Assembly: GCA_017301975.1 (NCBI GenBank)
Contig: JAFLEI010000003.1
Span: 62,724 to 126,723, forward strand
Length of the DNA stretch: 64,000 nucleotides
From: Verrucomicrobiota bacterium
GTDB taxonomy: Bacteria > Verrucomicrobiota > Verrucomicrobiia > Verrucomicrobiales > Verrucomicrobiaceae
Direction of reading: 5' to 3'
Positions 21,297-32,917 of this stretch are shown one piece after another. The position numbers and the translations under genes are program-made. The first letter of the stretch is position 1; the number at the start of each line of letters is the position of its first letter. The notes beneath the pieces were generated by a model. That model saw nothing but the letters and a program-made list of their open reading frames with translations, was not told the DNA's origin and made no database searches.

Positions 21297-21408
21297 TCTA
21301 GTAAACTATAAACACCATAAAACGATTCGGCAAACTTGAGGTCGGGATATTTAGGAGGGAAACTGGATTCTCTTGGTCCCTGGTTGGGAAGAGTGGTGGG
21401 TGAACGCG

Positions 21409-21453
21409 GCGCGTGGAGGGATCAGGATGATCCCTCTCCTGTGGGGGCGCTGG
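21409..21453. repeat. REP-like palindromic element, copy 1
   Basis: A 45-base unit identical to the one at 21646-21690. Its core GGGATCA-GGA-TGATCCC is a perfect 7-bp inverted repeat (21418-21434). Arms and flanks (GCGTGG before, GGGGGCGCTGG after) are conserved between the copies. Confidence 0.75.
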
Positions 21454-21552
21454 GTGGGGAGTCAGAGGCGGGACGCCTCGATCCGTTGACAGGCGGGGAC
21501 GCCTGTCCTTCGGGGGTATGCAGGCGCTGGGTGGTTTGGAAGGAGTGGGACC

Positions 21553-21647
21553 ATCTTGGTCCCTCACGCTCCGTTCACGTCATCCCGCCCCGCGTTGACA
21601 GGACGGGGCTTGCCGTGATTCTCGCTGACGCTTCCGCTTGCGTCAGC
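21553..21647. repeat. Two further hairpins in the same gap
   Basis: GGGACCA/TGGTCCC forms a hairpin near 21547-21563, and GCTGACGC/GCGTCAGC (21624-21631 with 21640-21647) an 8-bp perfect hairpin. The gap 21297-21719 has no gene I can support; it appears to be a cluster of palindromic repeats between flippase and glgX. Confidence 0.55.
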
Positions 21648-21690
21648 GCGTGGAGGGATCAGGATGATCCCTCTCCTGTGGGGGCGCTGG
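21646..21690. repeat. REP-like palindromic element, copy 2
   Basis: Identical to copy 1 at 21409-21453, with the same GGGATCA/TGATCCC core. A variant with loop AGA lies at about 25273-25303. Confidence 0.75.
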
Positions 21691-21719
21691 CCTTGGTCGA
21701 GAATATTTTGCGGCCGGCC

Positions 21720-23939
<2,220 letters not shown>

Positions 23940-23973
23940 GACGCTCACAACGCACAACGTTTGCCATGCCGCC

Positions 23974-25197
23974 ATGATTTATCGCCATTTCCCCGTCCTT
24001 TTTTTGCTGCTGCTCACCCCTTGGGCGTTTGCCCTCAAGCCAGCGGACCCGGGGCGCTTTGAAAAGGCCATCCAGGCTTTTGAGGCGGAGGATGCGGCCA
24101 AGGCCCCGCCGAAGGATGTTACGGTGTTTGTCGGCGCATCGAACATCCGCCGCTGGCAGTCGCTGCCGGAGAGGTTCAAGAAAACGCCGGTGCTCAATCG
24201 TGGCTTTGGTGGTTCGCAGATCAGCGATGTGGTGCATTTCGCCGAACGCTGCGTCATCAAATACCAGCCGAAGCAGATTTACCTCAACGCCGGTGGCAAT
24301 GATTTGCATGCAGGTCTCGAACCTCAGGATGTTCTGGCTTCGTTCGAGAATTTTGTGACGAAGGTGCGCGCGGCACTGCCGAAAACAGGGATCTCCTTTA
24401 TCTCGATCCCGGCTTCTCCCGCACGGTGGGATGAAGTGGCGAAGGTCAGGCAGGCCAATGCGCTCATTGCAGCCTCCTGCGCGAAGCAGGGGATTGAATT
24501 TATTGATGTGTTTTCGCTGCTGCTGGGTGCGGATGGCAAGCCGAGGTCTGAGCTTTACGTGGAGGACAAGCTTCACTTTAGCGAGGCCGGGTATGATGTG
24601 GTGACATCGGCGATTCGCTGGCAGAAGGACATCCGGGCCTTTGCGAAGAAGGATGCGGAAAAGGCACCGCCGGAGAATCCCATCGTGTTCACCGGCAGCT
24701 CCAGCATTGTGAAGTGGAAGACGCTGTCGGAGGATTTTCCGGGACTGCCGGTGATGAATCGCGGTTTTGGCGGCTCCGAGGTGTTTGATTCATTCAACTA
24801 CGCGCACCTGACCGTGATCCAGTACAAGCCGAAGCTGGTGGTGATGTATGCCGGCAGCAATGACATCGCCGCTGGTAAAACGCCGCAGCGTGTGCTGGCG
24901 GATTTCAAAGCCTTCGTGGCCAAGGTGTGGGCGGCGCTGCCGGAGTGCCGCATCAGCTACATTTCGAATGCGCCCAATCCGAAACGCTGGAGCATGGTGG
25001 CGCAGATGCAGGAGGCCAGTCGTCTGGTGGAGGAGTACACGAAGACCGACAAGCGGCTGCAGTTCATCAATGTGTATCCGCACATGCTCGGGCCCGATGG
25101 CAAGCCGAAGTCGGACATCTTTGTGAGCGATCAGCTGCACATGAATGCCAAGGGATATGTGATCTGGAAGGAAGTGGTGGGGCCGTATTTGAAGTAG
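23974..25197 (+). CDS. Exported protein with two tandem SGNH hydrolase domains
   Basis: A 407-residue protein: signal peptide (about 1-22) then two SGNH domains of about 190 residues. Domain 1 has VTVFVGASNIRRW (block I, GAS), NRGFGGSQISD, NAGGNDLHAG and EDKLHFSEAGYD. Domain 2 has IVFTGSSSIVKW, NRGFGGSEVFDS, MYAGSNDIAAG and SDQLHMNAKGY. Both keep the Ser, Gly, Asn and Asp-x-x-His positions, so both could be active esterases. An internal duplication is the simplest explanation. The frame extends upstream to 23746 inside antisense glgX; the ATG at 23974 begins the signal peptide. Confidence 0.85.
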   Translation: MIYRHFPVLFLLLLTPWAFALKPADPGRFEKAIQAFEAEDAAKAPPKDVTVFVGASNIRRWQSLPERFKKTPVLNRGFGGSQISDVVHFAERCVIKYQPKQIYLNAGGNDLHAGLEPQDVLASFENFVTKVRAALPKTGISFISIPASPARWDEVAKVRQANALIAASCAKQGIEFIDVFSLLLGADGKPRSELYVEDKLHFSEAGYDVVTSAIRWQKDIRAFAKKDAEKAPPENPIVFTGSSSIVKWKTLSEDFPGLPVMNRGFGGSEVFDSFNYAHLTVIQYKPKLVVMYAGSNDIAAGKTPQRVLADFKAFVAKVWAALPECRISYISNAPNPKRWSMVAQMQEASRLVEEYTKTDKRLQFINVYPHMLGPDGKPKSDIFVSDQLHMNAKGYVIWKEVVGPYLK

Positions 25198-25272
25198 GCC
25201 TGTCACACTGCAGCAGGAGGAGGAAGATCATCCTGATCGCCGGTTTGGGAGGGCTGGGTGATGGCGGAGCGG

Positions 25273-25303
25273 GGAGGGATCAAGATGATCCCTCTCCTGA
25301 CAG
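25273..25303. repeat. REP-like palindrome, variant copy
   Basis: GGGATCA-AGA-TGATCCC with the same CTCTCCTG flank as at 21409 and 21646. It lies between the convergent SGNH and response-regulator genes, where it may also terminate transcription. Confidence 0.6.
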
Positions 25304-25317
25304 CCGCTCTGCGCTTG

Positions 25318-25959
25318 CTACACCAGCCCCTCCTTCACCGCCTTCGCAATCGCGCTGCCACGGCTGCGCACTTGCAGCTTCACATATACGCTGCGGATGT
25401 ACTCGTCCGCCGTGTAGTAGCCGATGCCGAGCTGGGCGGCGGCGTCCTTGATGGTACTGCCGCTGACGAGAAGCTTCAAGATGTCCTGCTCGCGCCGGGT
25501 GAGGCCGTAGTCTTTCTGCGGCACGTTGGCCTTGGAAAACATCTCCAGCACGCGGCGTGCGATGTGGGGATTGATGGGGGAACCCCCTGCGGCTGCGCTG
25601 CGGATGGCAGCGGCGATGTCCTCGGTGTTGGATGTTTTTAAAAGATAGCCAGCGGCACCGGCGCAGATGGCGCGGAAGATTTTGTCATCCTCTTCAAACA
25701 CGGTGAGGATCACGATGGCGGTGCCGGGGGCAAGCTGGCGCAGGCGTGTGATGCCTTCGATGCCATTCATGCCGGGCAGGCCGACATCCAGCAGGAGCAC
25801 CTGCGGCGCGGGCTCCGTGCCCAGTGCGGCAAAGGCATCTTCACACGCGGTGAAGCGCTGTGTGCAGGCGATGCCGTCGATGCGGTTCAAGGCGCGGGCG
25901 AGGCGCTCGCCATAGATCTTGTGATCTTCGATGATCCAGAGGTGGATGGGGTCAGGCAT
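25318..25959 (-). CDS. NarL/LuxR-family response regulator
   Basis: A 213-residue two-component regulator. The receiver domain (1-125) has the acidic pair in IIEDHK, the phospho-acceptor Asp in VLLLDVGLPGMNG (about 57) and the conserved Lys in AGYLLKTS. The C-terminal LuxR-type helix-turn-helix (about 150-213) contains LTRREQDILKLLVSGSTIKD and a recognition-helix region YYTADEYIRSVYVKL. Its start overlaps the end of the histidine kinase gene by eight bases, so kinase and regulator are translated from one message. Confidence 0.92.
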   Translation of the reverse strand: MPDPIHLWIIEDHKIYGERLARALNRIDGIACTQRFTACEDAFAALGTEPAPQVLLLDVGLPGMNGIEGITRLRQLAPGTAIVILTVFEEDDKIFRAICAGAAGYLLKTSNTEDIAAAIRSAAAGGSPINPHIARRVLEMFSKANVPQKDYGLTRREQDILKLLVSGSTIKDAAAQLGIGYYTADEYIRSVYVKLQVRSRGSAIAKAVKEGLV

Positions 25960-27922
25960 GCAGCGGCAGGGTGAGAGTTAAAACGGTGCCTTGGGGCGAT
26001 GAGGTGATGTCCGCACTGCCTTGATGCTTGGCGGCACGGCGGTGCAGATTGGTGAGGCCCATGCCGGTGTGTTTGGCGGTGGTGTCGAAGCCGTGGCCGT
26101 TGTCGCGGAGGGTGAGGATGATGTCGTTGTGCGTTTGCTTGAGCGTGATGTGCACCTCCGTGGCGGCGGCGTGGCGGGTGATGTTGTGCAGCGCCTCTTT
26201 GAACATCAGCATGAGATCGCGCTGGCGATCCACCGAGAGGCGGCGGGTCTGGGCGTGGTCGTCGAGATCGAGGGTGTGCGTGATGCCGCGCAGCATGCGG
26301 TCGGCGGTTTCGCGCAGGAGCGTGGGGAGGTCGTCGGTGCCGTAGCGCTCGCTCTGCATGAGGCGGGTGATGTCGCGCATGGCGTCCACGGTTTCAGCGG
26401 CGATCTCCCGGATCTCGGTCAAATCTTCGCGTGCCTGACCGCTCTGCATGCCCTCGGCCAGGATGTCCTGCGCGATGAGCGCGATGCTGCCGAGGCTGCT
26501 GCCGATCTCGTCATGCAGATCCTGGGCTATGCGCTCGCGCAGGCGTTCGAGCTCTCCGCGCCGAATGCGCCGCTGACGCTGCAGCCACAGGAGCAACACA
26601 ATGACGCCTGCGACGGCCACGCCGATGAGCAGCCACAGGGCGTTCTTTTGCCATTGCTGCGTGAGGGCCTCCCGCTTCTTCGTGATCACACCGAGCTGGT
26701 GCTCCGCCTCACGCCGCTGAGAGAGCGCCGTCAGCCAGCCGGGCCAGTCCACGATGTCTGCACCGCTGGCAAAGGCGTCCACCAGGGCGGTGCGCGACCA
26801 GCCATCCTGCTCCGTGGAATTGGGCGAATTCACATCGCAGCCTATGGCGATGTTTTTGCCTTCGGACCAGATCTGCATCTCCGCCATGGCGAGCACGACG
26901 GAGCCATTGCTCACATGCGGATCGAGAACCTGCAGACGCACAAAGCGAGCGCGATGGGCACCGACGAGGGTGACCACGTTGTCTCCCGGCAGGGCATTGT
27001 AACTGCCGGACTGTGGCGCGGGAAGGAGGCGGGGCTCGTCATTGTCCTCCTCCCGCAGCTCGATCTGATAGCGCACTGGAAAACCGTAGCCGTGGCTGTG
27101 AGAGAACTGCGGCGGGTGCGCGGGGAAGAAGCGGATTTCGTCGATGGGCCGCACCGTGCCGAGATCAAGCTCGACCCATGGGTTGTTATATGGGCGGCCT
27201 TCGCTGGTGGGCACGCTGCGAAAGCCGAGCGTGGGACTGCGGCGCGTGCCGAGCGGCGGGCCGAGCACGCTGTGGCCGTCCACGAGATTGATGCGGCCCC
27301 AGTCGGGGCGGGTGCCCTGGCTGCTGCTGGCACGCACGGAATTGGGGCCGATAGCCTCCAGTCGTGCGCCGAGGTTTTGTTTTCCATGCAGCAGCATCAC
27401 TTCGCCGAAGGCGCAGAAACTGCGCTCGCCAGTGGTGCAGAGGCGTGTCGCGGTGATGCGCACCTTTTGCGCCATGCGTCCGCCTGCGGGGATCACCACG
27501 GGGAGCAGTCCTGGATTGGGAAAATCCGCGCCGGTGTAATCGGCGATGACGGTGCGCTCATTGTCCTCACCCTCGTCCAGCAGCTCGACGTAAAAGCGGA
27601 TGGGAAAGCCATAGCCTTTGCCCACGGTGGCACCATTGGGCGGCGGGGCGATGAGCACCACGGAGTCAATCTGCTGCGCCTGCCCGAGATTTAGCTCCAC
27701 CCATTCAGCCTTGTCGGGAGAGGTGGAGTAGAGGCTGTGCCAGCCGAGGCGCTGAGTGAGTTGCACCTCGGGTGCGGCAGGCATGGCGCTGAGCTTTTGC
27801 TGCAAAGCGGCGCGGTCTACTTCTAACGCCCGCACTTCGGGGATCCATGCCGTCACCTCGCCACAGGCCGTCCCGCCCCACAGCAGGAGGACGCCAAAGC
27901 ATGGATGGAGGAGATGCCGCAC
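25952..27922 (-). CDS. Sensor histidine kinase (HisKA_3) with periplasmic discoidin-like domains
   Basis: A 656-residue membrane sensor. The most likely start is the GTG at 27922 (product starts MRHLLHPCFG), giving a signal-like segment with TACG; the frame remains open beyond but overlaps the divergent gene. Two F5/8-type-C-like beta-sandwich domains (WVELNLGQAQQIDSVVLI at about 75; WVELDLGTVRPIDEIRFF at about 250) suggest carbohydrate sensing. One membrane helix (about 408-430), then HisKA_3 with the phospho-His in IAQDLHDEIGSSLGS, and HATPase_c with EALHNITRHA and LRDNGHGFD. Cognate of the overlapping response regulator. Confidence 0.85.
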   Translation of the reverse strand: MRHLLHPCFGVLLLWGGTACGEVTAWIPEVRALEVDRAALQQKLSAMPAAPEVQLTQRLGWHSLYSTSPDKAEWVELNLGQAQQIDSVVLIAPPPNGATVGKGYGFPIRFYVELLDEGEDNERTVIADYTGADFPNPGLLPVVIPAGGRMAQKVRITATRLCTTGERSFCAFGEVMLLHGKQNLGARLEAIGPNSVRASSSQGTRPDWGRINLVDGHSVLGPPLGTRRSPTLGFRSVPTSEGRPYNNPWVELDLGTVRPIDEIRFFPAHPPQFSHSHGYGFPVRYQIELREEDNDEPRLLPAPQSGSYNALPGDNVVTLVGAHRARFVRLQVLDPHVSNGSVVLAMAEMQIWSEGKNIAIGCDVNSPNSTEQDGWSRTALVDAFASGADIVDWPGWLTALSQRREAEHQLGVITKKREALTQQWQKNALWLLIGVAVAGVIVLLLWLQRQRRIRRGELERLRERIAQDLHDEIGSSLGSIALIAQDILAEGMQSGQAREDLTEIREIAAETVDAMRDITRLMQSERYGTDDLPTLLRETADRMLRGITHTLDLDDHAQTRRLSVDRQRDLMLMFKEALHNITRHAAATEVHITLKQTHNDIILTLRDNGHGFDTTAKHTGMGLTNLHRRAAKHQGSADITSSPQGTVLTLTLPLHA

Positions 27923-28043
27923 GATGGGCGAAGCGTAGCGAGGCGGGCGCGGCACTGCCACCGGGTTCTGCTGCCATGGGCTCCCCCGAACATTCGGGGG
28001 CGGCGCATAAAGGCGGGTTTGGCAGCGTTTGAACTCCAGACTG

Positions 28044-30440
28044 ATGACTCGCTTCCTGATCCCTGCGCTGACCTTTTGCGCTATTCTGACCTCCCATGTG
28101 ACTCTGGGGGCGGAGTCGCGTGAACTGACCGGCCTTGTACGCCCCTTCTTTGAGCAGCACTGCAACAACTGCCACGGTGCCAAAAAGCAGAAAGGAGATC
28201 TGCGCGTGGACAATCTCATCGTGGATCTGCAATCGCCGAAGATCATGGGCCACTGGGAGGAGATCATGAGCCGCATCAACTCCGGCGACATGCCTCCGGA
28301 TGACGAGGCGAGGCCGAAGCCGGAGGTGATCTCGCTGGTGGCGGACTGGATCGTGCTGCAACTGCGTGAGGCAGAATCCGTGCGCCAGTCCTCCGCAGGC
28401 GAGCGCGTGGCCTTTCGCAAACTGACGCGTGATGAGTATGGCAACACGATCCGCGATCTGCTGGGTGTGAACTTTGATGTCAAAGCGCCGAGCGGGCTGC
28501 CGGAAGATCCCGATTGGAAAGGCTTTGAGCGCATCGGCTCCGTGCTGACGCTCTCGCCTGCGCATGTGGAGAAGTATTTGTCCGCTGCCGATGCGATTCT
28601 GGATGAGGCGCTCTCCTTGCGGCCGGAGCCGAAGCGCGAGGTGATCCGCTGGGAGGCCTTTGACATGCGCTGGAAGGGCTTCAAGGAGGAGTATCAGGCA
28701 CGTGGCATTGCCGACAAGGTGCGCATCGAAATCGTGCCGAGGAACTACACCACGGACTCCTGGAACATCGAGATCAAGACCACGGGCGATTACATCCTGC
28801 GGCTGAAGCTTAGCGGTCTGCGCCCTGCTGGGGGCCGTGCGCCGCGCCTGAAGGTGTACATGTCGAGCATCAACACCACGCTGATCGAGCAGGACATCGA
28901 TGCGCCGGAAGACAAGCCCATCACTGTCGAAGCGCGGGTGCATCTCGTCGCGGGCAAGTATCCCGTGCGCATCATCAACTCCGTGCCGGGACCGAATCCC
29001 GAAGGCCGGCGCTCGCGCCACAGCGGCACGCCGAACGCCTTTACCAACACCCGCAGCCGCGTGCCATGGCAGCTCAAGCTGACCGATGATGACTTCAAGC
29101 CGATCCAGCCGACGCTGATCGTGGACAGTGTGGAGTGGGACGGGCCCATCGTGGACTCCTGGCCGACGCAGGCGCATCAGAAGATCTATGTGAGCCAGGA
29201 CGCGCGTGAGATTTTGACAAAGTTTGCCGCGCGTGCCTGGCGCAGGCCGGTGCAGGCGAAGGAGATCGAGCGGTTGATGAAGCCGGTGGAGAAGTCGCTT
29301 GAGCTTGGCGACTCGTTTGAAGTGGCGGTCAAGAACGGGCTCATCGCCGTGCTGTGTGCGAAGAGCTTTCTTTACCTCGAAGAAGGGGGTGCTGCGAAGG
29401 CTGCGCCGACGCTGAGTGATTACGAGCTGGCCTCGCGCCTGTCCTACTTCCTCTGGAGCTCGATGCCGGATGAGCGCCTGCTTGACCTCGCCAAGCAAGG
29501 CATGCTGCACGACTCCAAAACGCTGCGTGCCGAAGTGCAGCGCATGCTGCGCGATCCCAAGGCGCAGGAGTTTGCCGAGAGCTTCCCGCGCCAGTGGCTG
29601 CAACTGCGCAAGGTGGGCATGTTCCCGCCGGACAAGGAGCTGTATCCTGATTACGACGAGAACCTGGAGCAGAGCATGGTGGCGGAGACGCTGGGCTTCT
29701 TTGGCGATGTGCTGAAGCGCAATGGCAGCCTGCGCGAGTTTCTCGACTCCGACTGGAGCATGATCAACGAGCGGCTGGCCATGCACTACGGCATTGAAGG
29801 CGTGCGCGGTGACCAACTGCGGCGTGTGGCGCTCAAGCCGGAGGATCATCGCGGGGGACTGCTCACGCAGGCGGCGGTGCTCAGCCTCACCTCCGACGGC
29901 ACGCGGCATCGTCCGGTGCATCGTGGAGTGTGGATGCTGGACTCGATCATCGGCAGGCCTGCGCCGCCACCACCTGCCAACGTGCCCGCGCTGAGCACGC
30001 CGGATGCGAAGGCCAAAAAGACGACGGTGCGCGAGAAGCTGGAACTGCACCGCTCCGACCCGAACTGCACCGCCTGCCACAACAAGATCGACCCGCTGGG
30101 CATCGCCTTTGACAACTACGACGCCATCGGCCGCTGGCGCACGGTGGAGACGATCAAGGACGGCACAGGCGGTGACCCGAAGCTCGATCCCAGCGGCGTC
30201 CTGCCGGACGGGCGCGCCTTCGCCGATTCCGTGGCGCTGAAGAAGATCCTGCTCGATGACGAGGACAAATTTGCCGCCGCATTCACCGAGAAACTCGCCA
30301 CCTACGCCCTGCGCCGTGGCATGACATTTTCGGATCGTGAGGAGCTGAAGCGCATCGCTGAATCCTCCAAGGCAGGCGGCTACAAGCTCGCATCGTTGAT
30401 TGAATCTCTCGTCGCCAGTCCGCTGTTTTTGAAACGTTAA
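28044..30440 (+). CDS. Exported cytochrome-c-containing DUF1587/1592/1588/1585 protein
   Basis: A 798-residue protein of a family abundant in Planctomycetota and Verrucomicrobiota, function unproved. A signal peptide (1-23) is followed by a haem-c motif CNNCHG (about 38-43), then DUF1587 (FRKLTRDEYGNTIRDLLG), DUF1595, DUF1592 (LSYFLWSSMPDERLLDLA), DUF1588 with a second CxxCH (CTACHNKIDPLG, about 675) and DUF1585 at the end. Start: the ATG at 28044; a TTG at 28029 only adds five residues before the signal peptide. DUF1552 follows after 11 bases, the standard partner. Confidence 0.9.
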   Translation: MTRFLIPALTFCAILTSHVTLGAESRELTGLVRPFFEQHCNNCHGAKKQKGDLRVDNLIVDLQSPKIMGHWEEIMSRINSGDMPPDDEARPKPEVISLVADWIVLQLREAESVRQSSAGERVAFRKLTRDEYGNTIRDLLGVNFDVKAPSGLPEDPDWKGFERIGSVLTLSPAHVEKYLSAADAILDEALSLRPEPKREVIRWEAFDMRWKGFKEEYQARGIADKVRIEIVPRNYTTDSWNIEIKTTGDYILRLKLSGLRPAGGRAPRLKVYMSSINTTLIEQDIDAPEDKPITVEARVHLVAGKYPVRIINSVPGPNPEGRRSRHSGTPNAFTNTRSRVPWQLKLTDDDFKPIQPTLIVDSVEWDGPIVDSWPTQAHQKIYVSQDAREILTKFAARAWRRPVQAKEIERLMKPVEKSLELGDSFEVAVKNGLIAVLCAKSFLYLEEGGAAKAAPTLSDYELASRLSYFLWSSMPDERLLDLAKQGMLHDSKTLRAEVQRMLRDPKAQEFAESFPRQWLQLRKVGMFPPDKELYPDYDENLEQSMVAETLGFFGDVLKRNGSLREFLDSDWSMINERLAMHYGIEGVRGDQLRRVALKPEDHRGGLLTQAAVLSLTSDGTRHRPVHRGVWMLDSIIGRPAPPPPANVPALSTPDAKAKKTTVREKLELHRSDPNCTACHNKIDPLGIAFDNYDAIGRWRTVETIKDGTGGDPKLDPSGVLPDGRAFADSVALKKILLDDEDKFAAAFTEKLATYALRRGMTFSDREELKRIAESSKAGGYKLASLIESLVASPLFLKR

Positions 30441-30451
30441 CCTGCATCACC

Positions 30452-31849
30452 ATGAGCAACATCCAATCCCAACGCTGGCTTCTCAACCGCCGTCACTTTC
30501 TGCGTGGTCTCGGCACCACCATGGCGCTGCCTTTGCTGGATGCGATGGTGCCTCTGCGTGCCAGTGCTGCTGCGACGGCAAAGCCGCGCCGCAGCGTGTT
30601 TGTGTATATTCCGAACGGTGTGAACGGGATGACGTGGCAGTGCAAGCAGGCGGGACGTGGCTATGAATTGTCTCCTTCGCTGAAGCCGCTGGCGAAGCAT
30701 CAGGAGGATTTCACCGTGTTCAGTGGACTGCACCATCCGAATGGTCTGGGGCAGGCGCATGTGTGCGCGGATACGTGGCTCACGGGGGCGAAGATCGACG
30801 CGCAGGGCGGGCGTAAGTACGAGAACAGCATCTCCTGCGACCAGATGATGGCGGAGGTGGTGGGGCAGCAGACGCGGTTCAATTCACTGGAGCTTTCCAT
30901 CTCCACCGGCACCGGGCAGCCATTTAACTCCAACACGCTGGCCTTCTCACGCGATGGCGTGCCGCTGCCGGCGGACGACAATCCGAAGATCATTTTCAAC
31001 CGCCTGTTTGGCGAGGAAGTGGGTGGCATCGGAGCGCAGCGGGCGCGTCTCACCAAGCGCCGCAGCGTGCTGGATGCCGTGCTCGATGATGCGAAGTCTC
31101 TGCGGGTGGCACTCGGCACGGATGACCGAACCAAGCTGGATGAATACATGCACGCCGTGCGTGATGTGGAGCAGCGCACCGAACGCCTGGACGCGTGGCT
31201 GGACATTCCGAAGCCCGTGGTTGAAAAAAATCTGGCGGCACCGTTTCAACGCGATGTTCCCAAGGCGCAGGCGGGTGAATACTGGCGCACGATGTTTGAC
31301 CTTATCGTGCTGGCGCTGCGCACGGACATGACGCGCGTGGTCACGTACATGAACGGCAGCGAGGGCAACGGCCTCGCCATTCCTGAGATTCAGATCACGC
31401 AGGCACGGCACAATCTTTCCCATCACAACGGCGATCCGGTGGTGCTGGATCGTCTGGCGAAGAGTGATGCCTTCATCATGAAGCAGTTTGCGCATTTTCT
31501 CGACGAACTGCGTGAGGTCAAAGACGGTGATGAACCGCTGCTGGACCGCACGATGGTGCTCTTTGGCAGCGGCATGAGCTACGGTCACAGCCACTGCAAC
31601 AGCAACCTTCCCATCCTCCTAGCAGGCGGCAAGGGGCTGGGTCTGAAGCACGGTCAGCACCTCGACTACAACCGTCCGCATCTCAAAGAGGACTACAAGC
31701 TGAGCTACGACGAATGGCGCAGCCTCTGCGGCAAGCCCAAGGACGGCAAAGCCCGCCTGAGCAATGTGCTGGTGACCATGCTGCAAAAGATGGAGGTCAA
31801 TGCCGAGACCTTCGTGGACAGCCTCGGACCGGTCAGTGAGATCGTGTGA
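30452..31849 (+). CDS. DUF1552 protein with twin-arginine-type signal
   Basis: A 465-residue exported protein. The N-terminus has RRHFLRGLGTTMALP, a twin-arginine signal, implying export in folded form. The rest matches DUF1552 (alkaline-phosphatase-like fold; SVFVYIPNGVNGMTW, TVFSGLHHPNGLGQAHVCAD, MVLFGSGMSYGHSH). It is nearly always next to a DUF1592-type cytochrome protein, as here, and the pair probably forms a periplasmic oxidoreductase or hydrolase of unknown substrate. Same transcription unit as the genes before and after. Confidence 0.88.
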   Translation: MSNIQSQRWLLNRRHFLRGLGTTMALPLLDAMVPLRASAAATAKPRRSVFVYIPNGVNGMTWQCKQAGRGYELSPSLKPLAKHQEDFTVFSGLHHPNGLGQAHVCADTWLTGAKIDAQGGRKYENSISCDQMMAEVVGQQTRFNSLELSISTGTGQPFNSNTLAFSRDGVPLPADDNPKIIFNRLFGEEVGGIGAQRARLTKRRSVLDAVLDDAKSLRVALGTDDRTKLDEYMHAVRDVEQRTERLDAWLDIPKPVVEKNLAAPFQRDVPKAQAGEYWRTMFDLIVLALRTDMTRVVTYMNGSEGNGLAIPEIQITQARHNLSHHNGDPVVLDRLAKSDAFIMKQFAHFLDELREVKDGDEPLLDRTMVLFGSGMSYGHSHCNSNLPILLAGGKGLGLKHGQHLDYNRPHLKEDYKLSYDEWRSLCGKPKDGKARLSNVLVTMLQKMEVNAETFVDSLGPVSEIV

Positions 31850-31895
31850 TCGTAAACCCTGCCAAACCCTGCAATCCTTTTCCCAACCACACTAC

Positions 31896-32897
31896 ATGAA
31901 ACCCACCCTCGCATTCTTCACTCTGCTGTCTTTCATCGCTGCCATTCCCGCCCTGGCTCTGGACCCCCATGTTGAAGCTGTCACCAAGATCGTTGAGGCG
32001 GCGAAGGGCAAGGTCGAAAAGACCGAAGACGGACAGAGTCTGAAGCTTGTGGATCTGGCCGTGCCAAACACAGGGCCGCATGATCACCGCAAGGAAGATC
32101 CGTATGATGCTGCATTCTTTGAGCATCTCGGGCATATCACCACGCTGGAGTCGCTGAATGTCATCTCCACGAAGTTTAATGATGAGTGGATGCCGAACAT
32201 CGCGAAGCTCACCAACCTGAAGACCCTGCGGTTTACCAACAACGGTTCGCTGACGGATGCGGGAATGGAGCAGCTCGCGGGATTGAAGAATCTCGAATCG
32301 TTCTCCTTCGTCGGTACGAAGATCACCGGACGTGCCTATGCGAAGTTTGAGGGCTTTACGAAGCTGATCAAGGTGAGCCATCGTGGCAGCAGCATCGACG
32401 ACGAGGGTTTGAAGGAGCTGTGCGATCATTTGCCGAATCTCGAAAGCATCAGCCTCGCGCATGCGAAGTTCACGGATGCGGGGGCACCGAATCTGGCCAA
32501 GCTGACGCAGCTCAAGGGGCTGGAAATCGGCGCGCATGCGACGCCTGCCGCACTGAAGAACATCACTGCGCTGCCGCTTGAGTCTTTGCAGCTTGGCGAA
32601 GGCTTCGACAAATCCGAGTCGCTGCCAATCGTGAAGGAGATCAAGACGCTGAAGCGTCTTACGCTGACGAACTGCAAGACCACCACCGACGACGATCTCA
32701 AGGTGCTCGCCACGATGACGCAGCTCGAATCTCTCGAACTCGGCAGCCCGGCCATGCCTGAGGAGCGCCTGCCGCTGCTGCAGGGCTTTGCCTTCCTCAA
32801 GGAGCTGAAAATCATCGACCGCCAGAAGGGCTATCCGGAAGAGACGCAGGCCAGGATCAAGGCGCTGCTGCCGAAGGTGGACGTGAAATTCAAGTGA
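31896..32897 (+). CDS. Exported leucine-rich-repeat protein
   Basis: A 333-residue protein, signal peptide about 1-19 (ending ALA). Irregular leucine-rich repeats of 23-26 residues run from about 75 to 320 (for example HITTLESLNVISTKFNDEW and LTNLKTLRFTNNGSLTDAG). LRR proteins of this kind in the PVC group are thought to mediate binding; no enzymatic motif is visible. The open frame reaches back to 31800 inside the DUF1552 gene, but the ATG at 31896 begins the signal peptide. It follows DUF1552 by 46 bases. Confidence 0.82.
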   Translation: MKPTLAFFTLLSFIAAIPALALDPHVEAVTKIVEAAKGKVEKTEDGQSLKLVDLAVPNTGPHDHRKEDPYDAAFFEHLGHITTLESLNVISTKFNDEWMPNIAKLTNLKTLRFTNNGSLTDAGMEQLAGLKNLESFSFVGTKITGRAYAKFEGFTKLIKVSHRGSSIDDEGLKELCDHLPNLESISLAHAKFTDAGAPNLAKLTQLKGLEIGAHATPAALKNITALPLESLQLGEGFDKSESLPIVKEIKTLKRLTLTNCKTTTDDDLKVLATMTQLESLELGSPAMPEERLPLLQGFAFLKELKIIDRQKGYPEETQARIKALLPKVDVKFK

Positions 32898-32917
32898 TCA
32901 GATCCAGCCGAAACCTC

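Noticed and set aside
27705..30080. 791-aa minus-strand ORF opposite the DUF1592-type gene
   Set aside because: Antisense to a clear cytochrome/DUF1592 protein; composition typical of GC-rich shadow frames.
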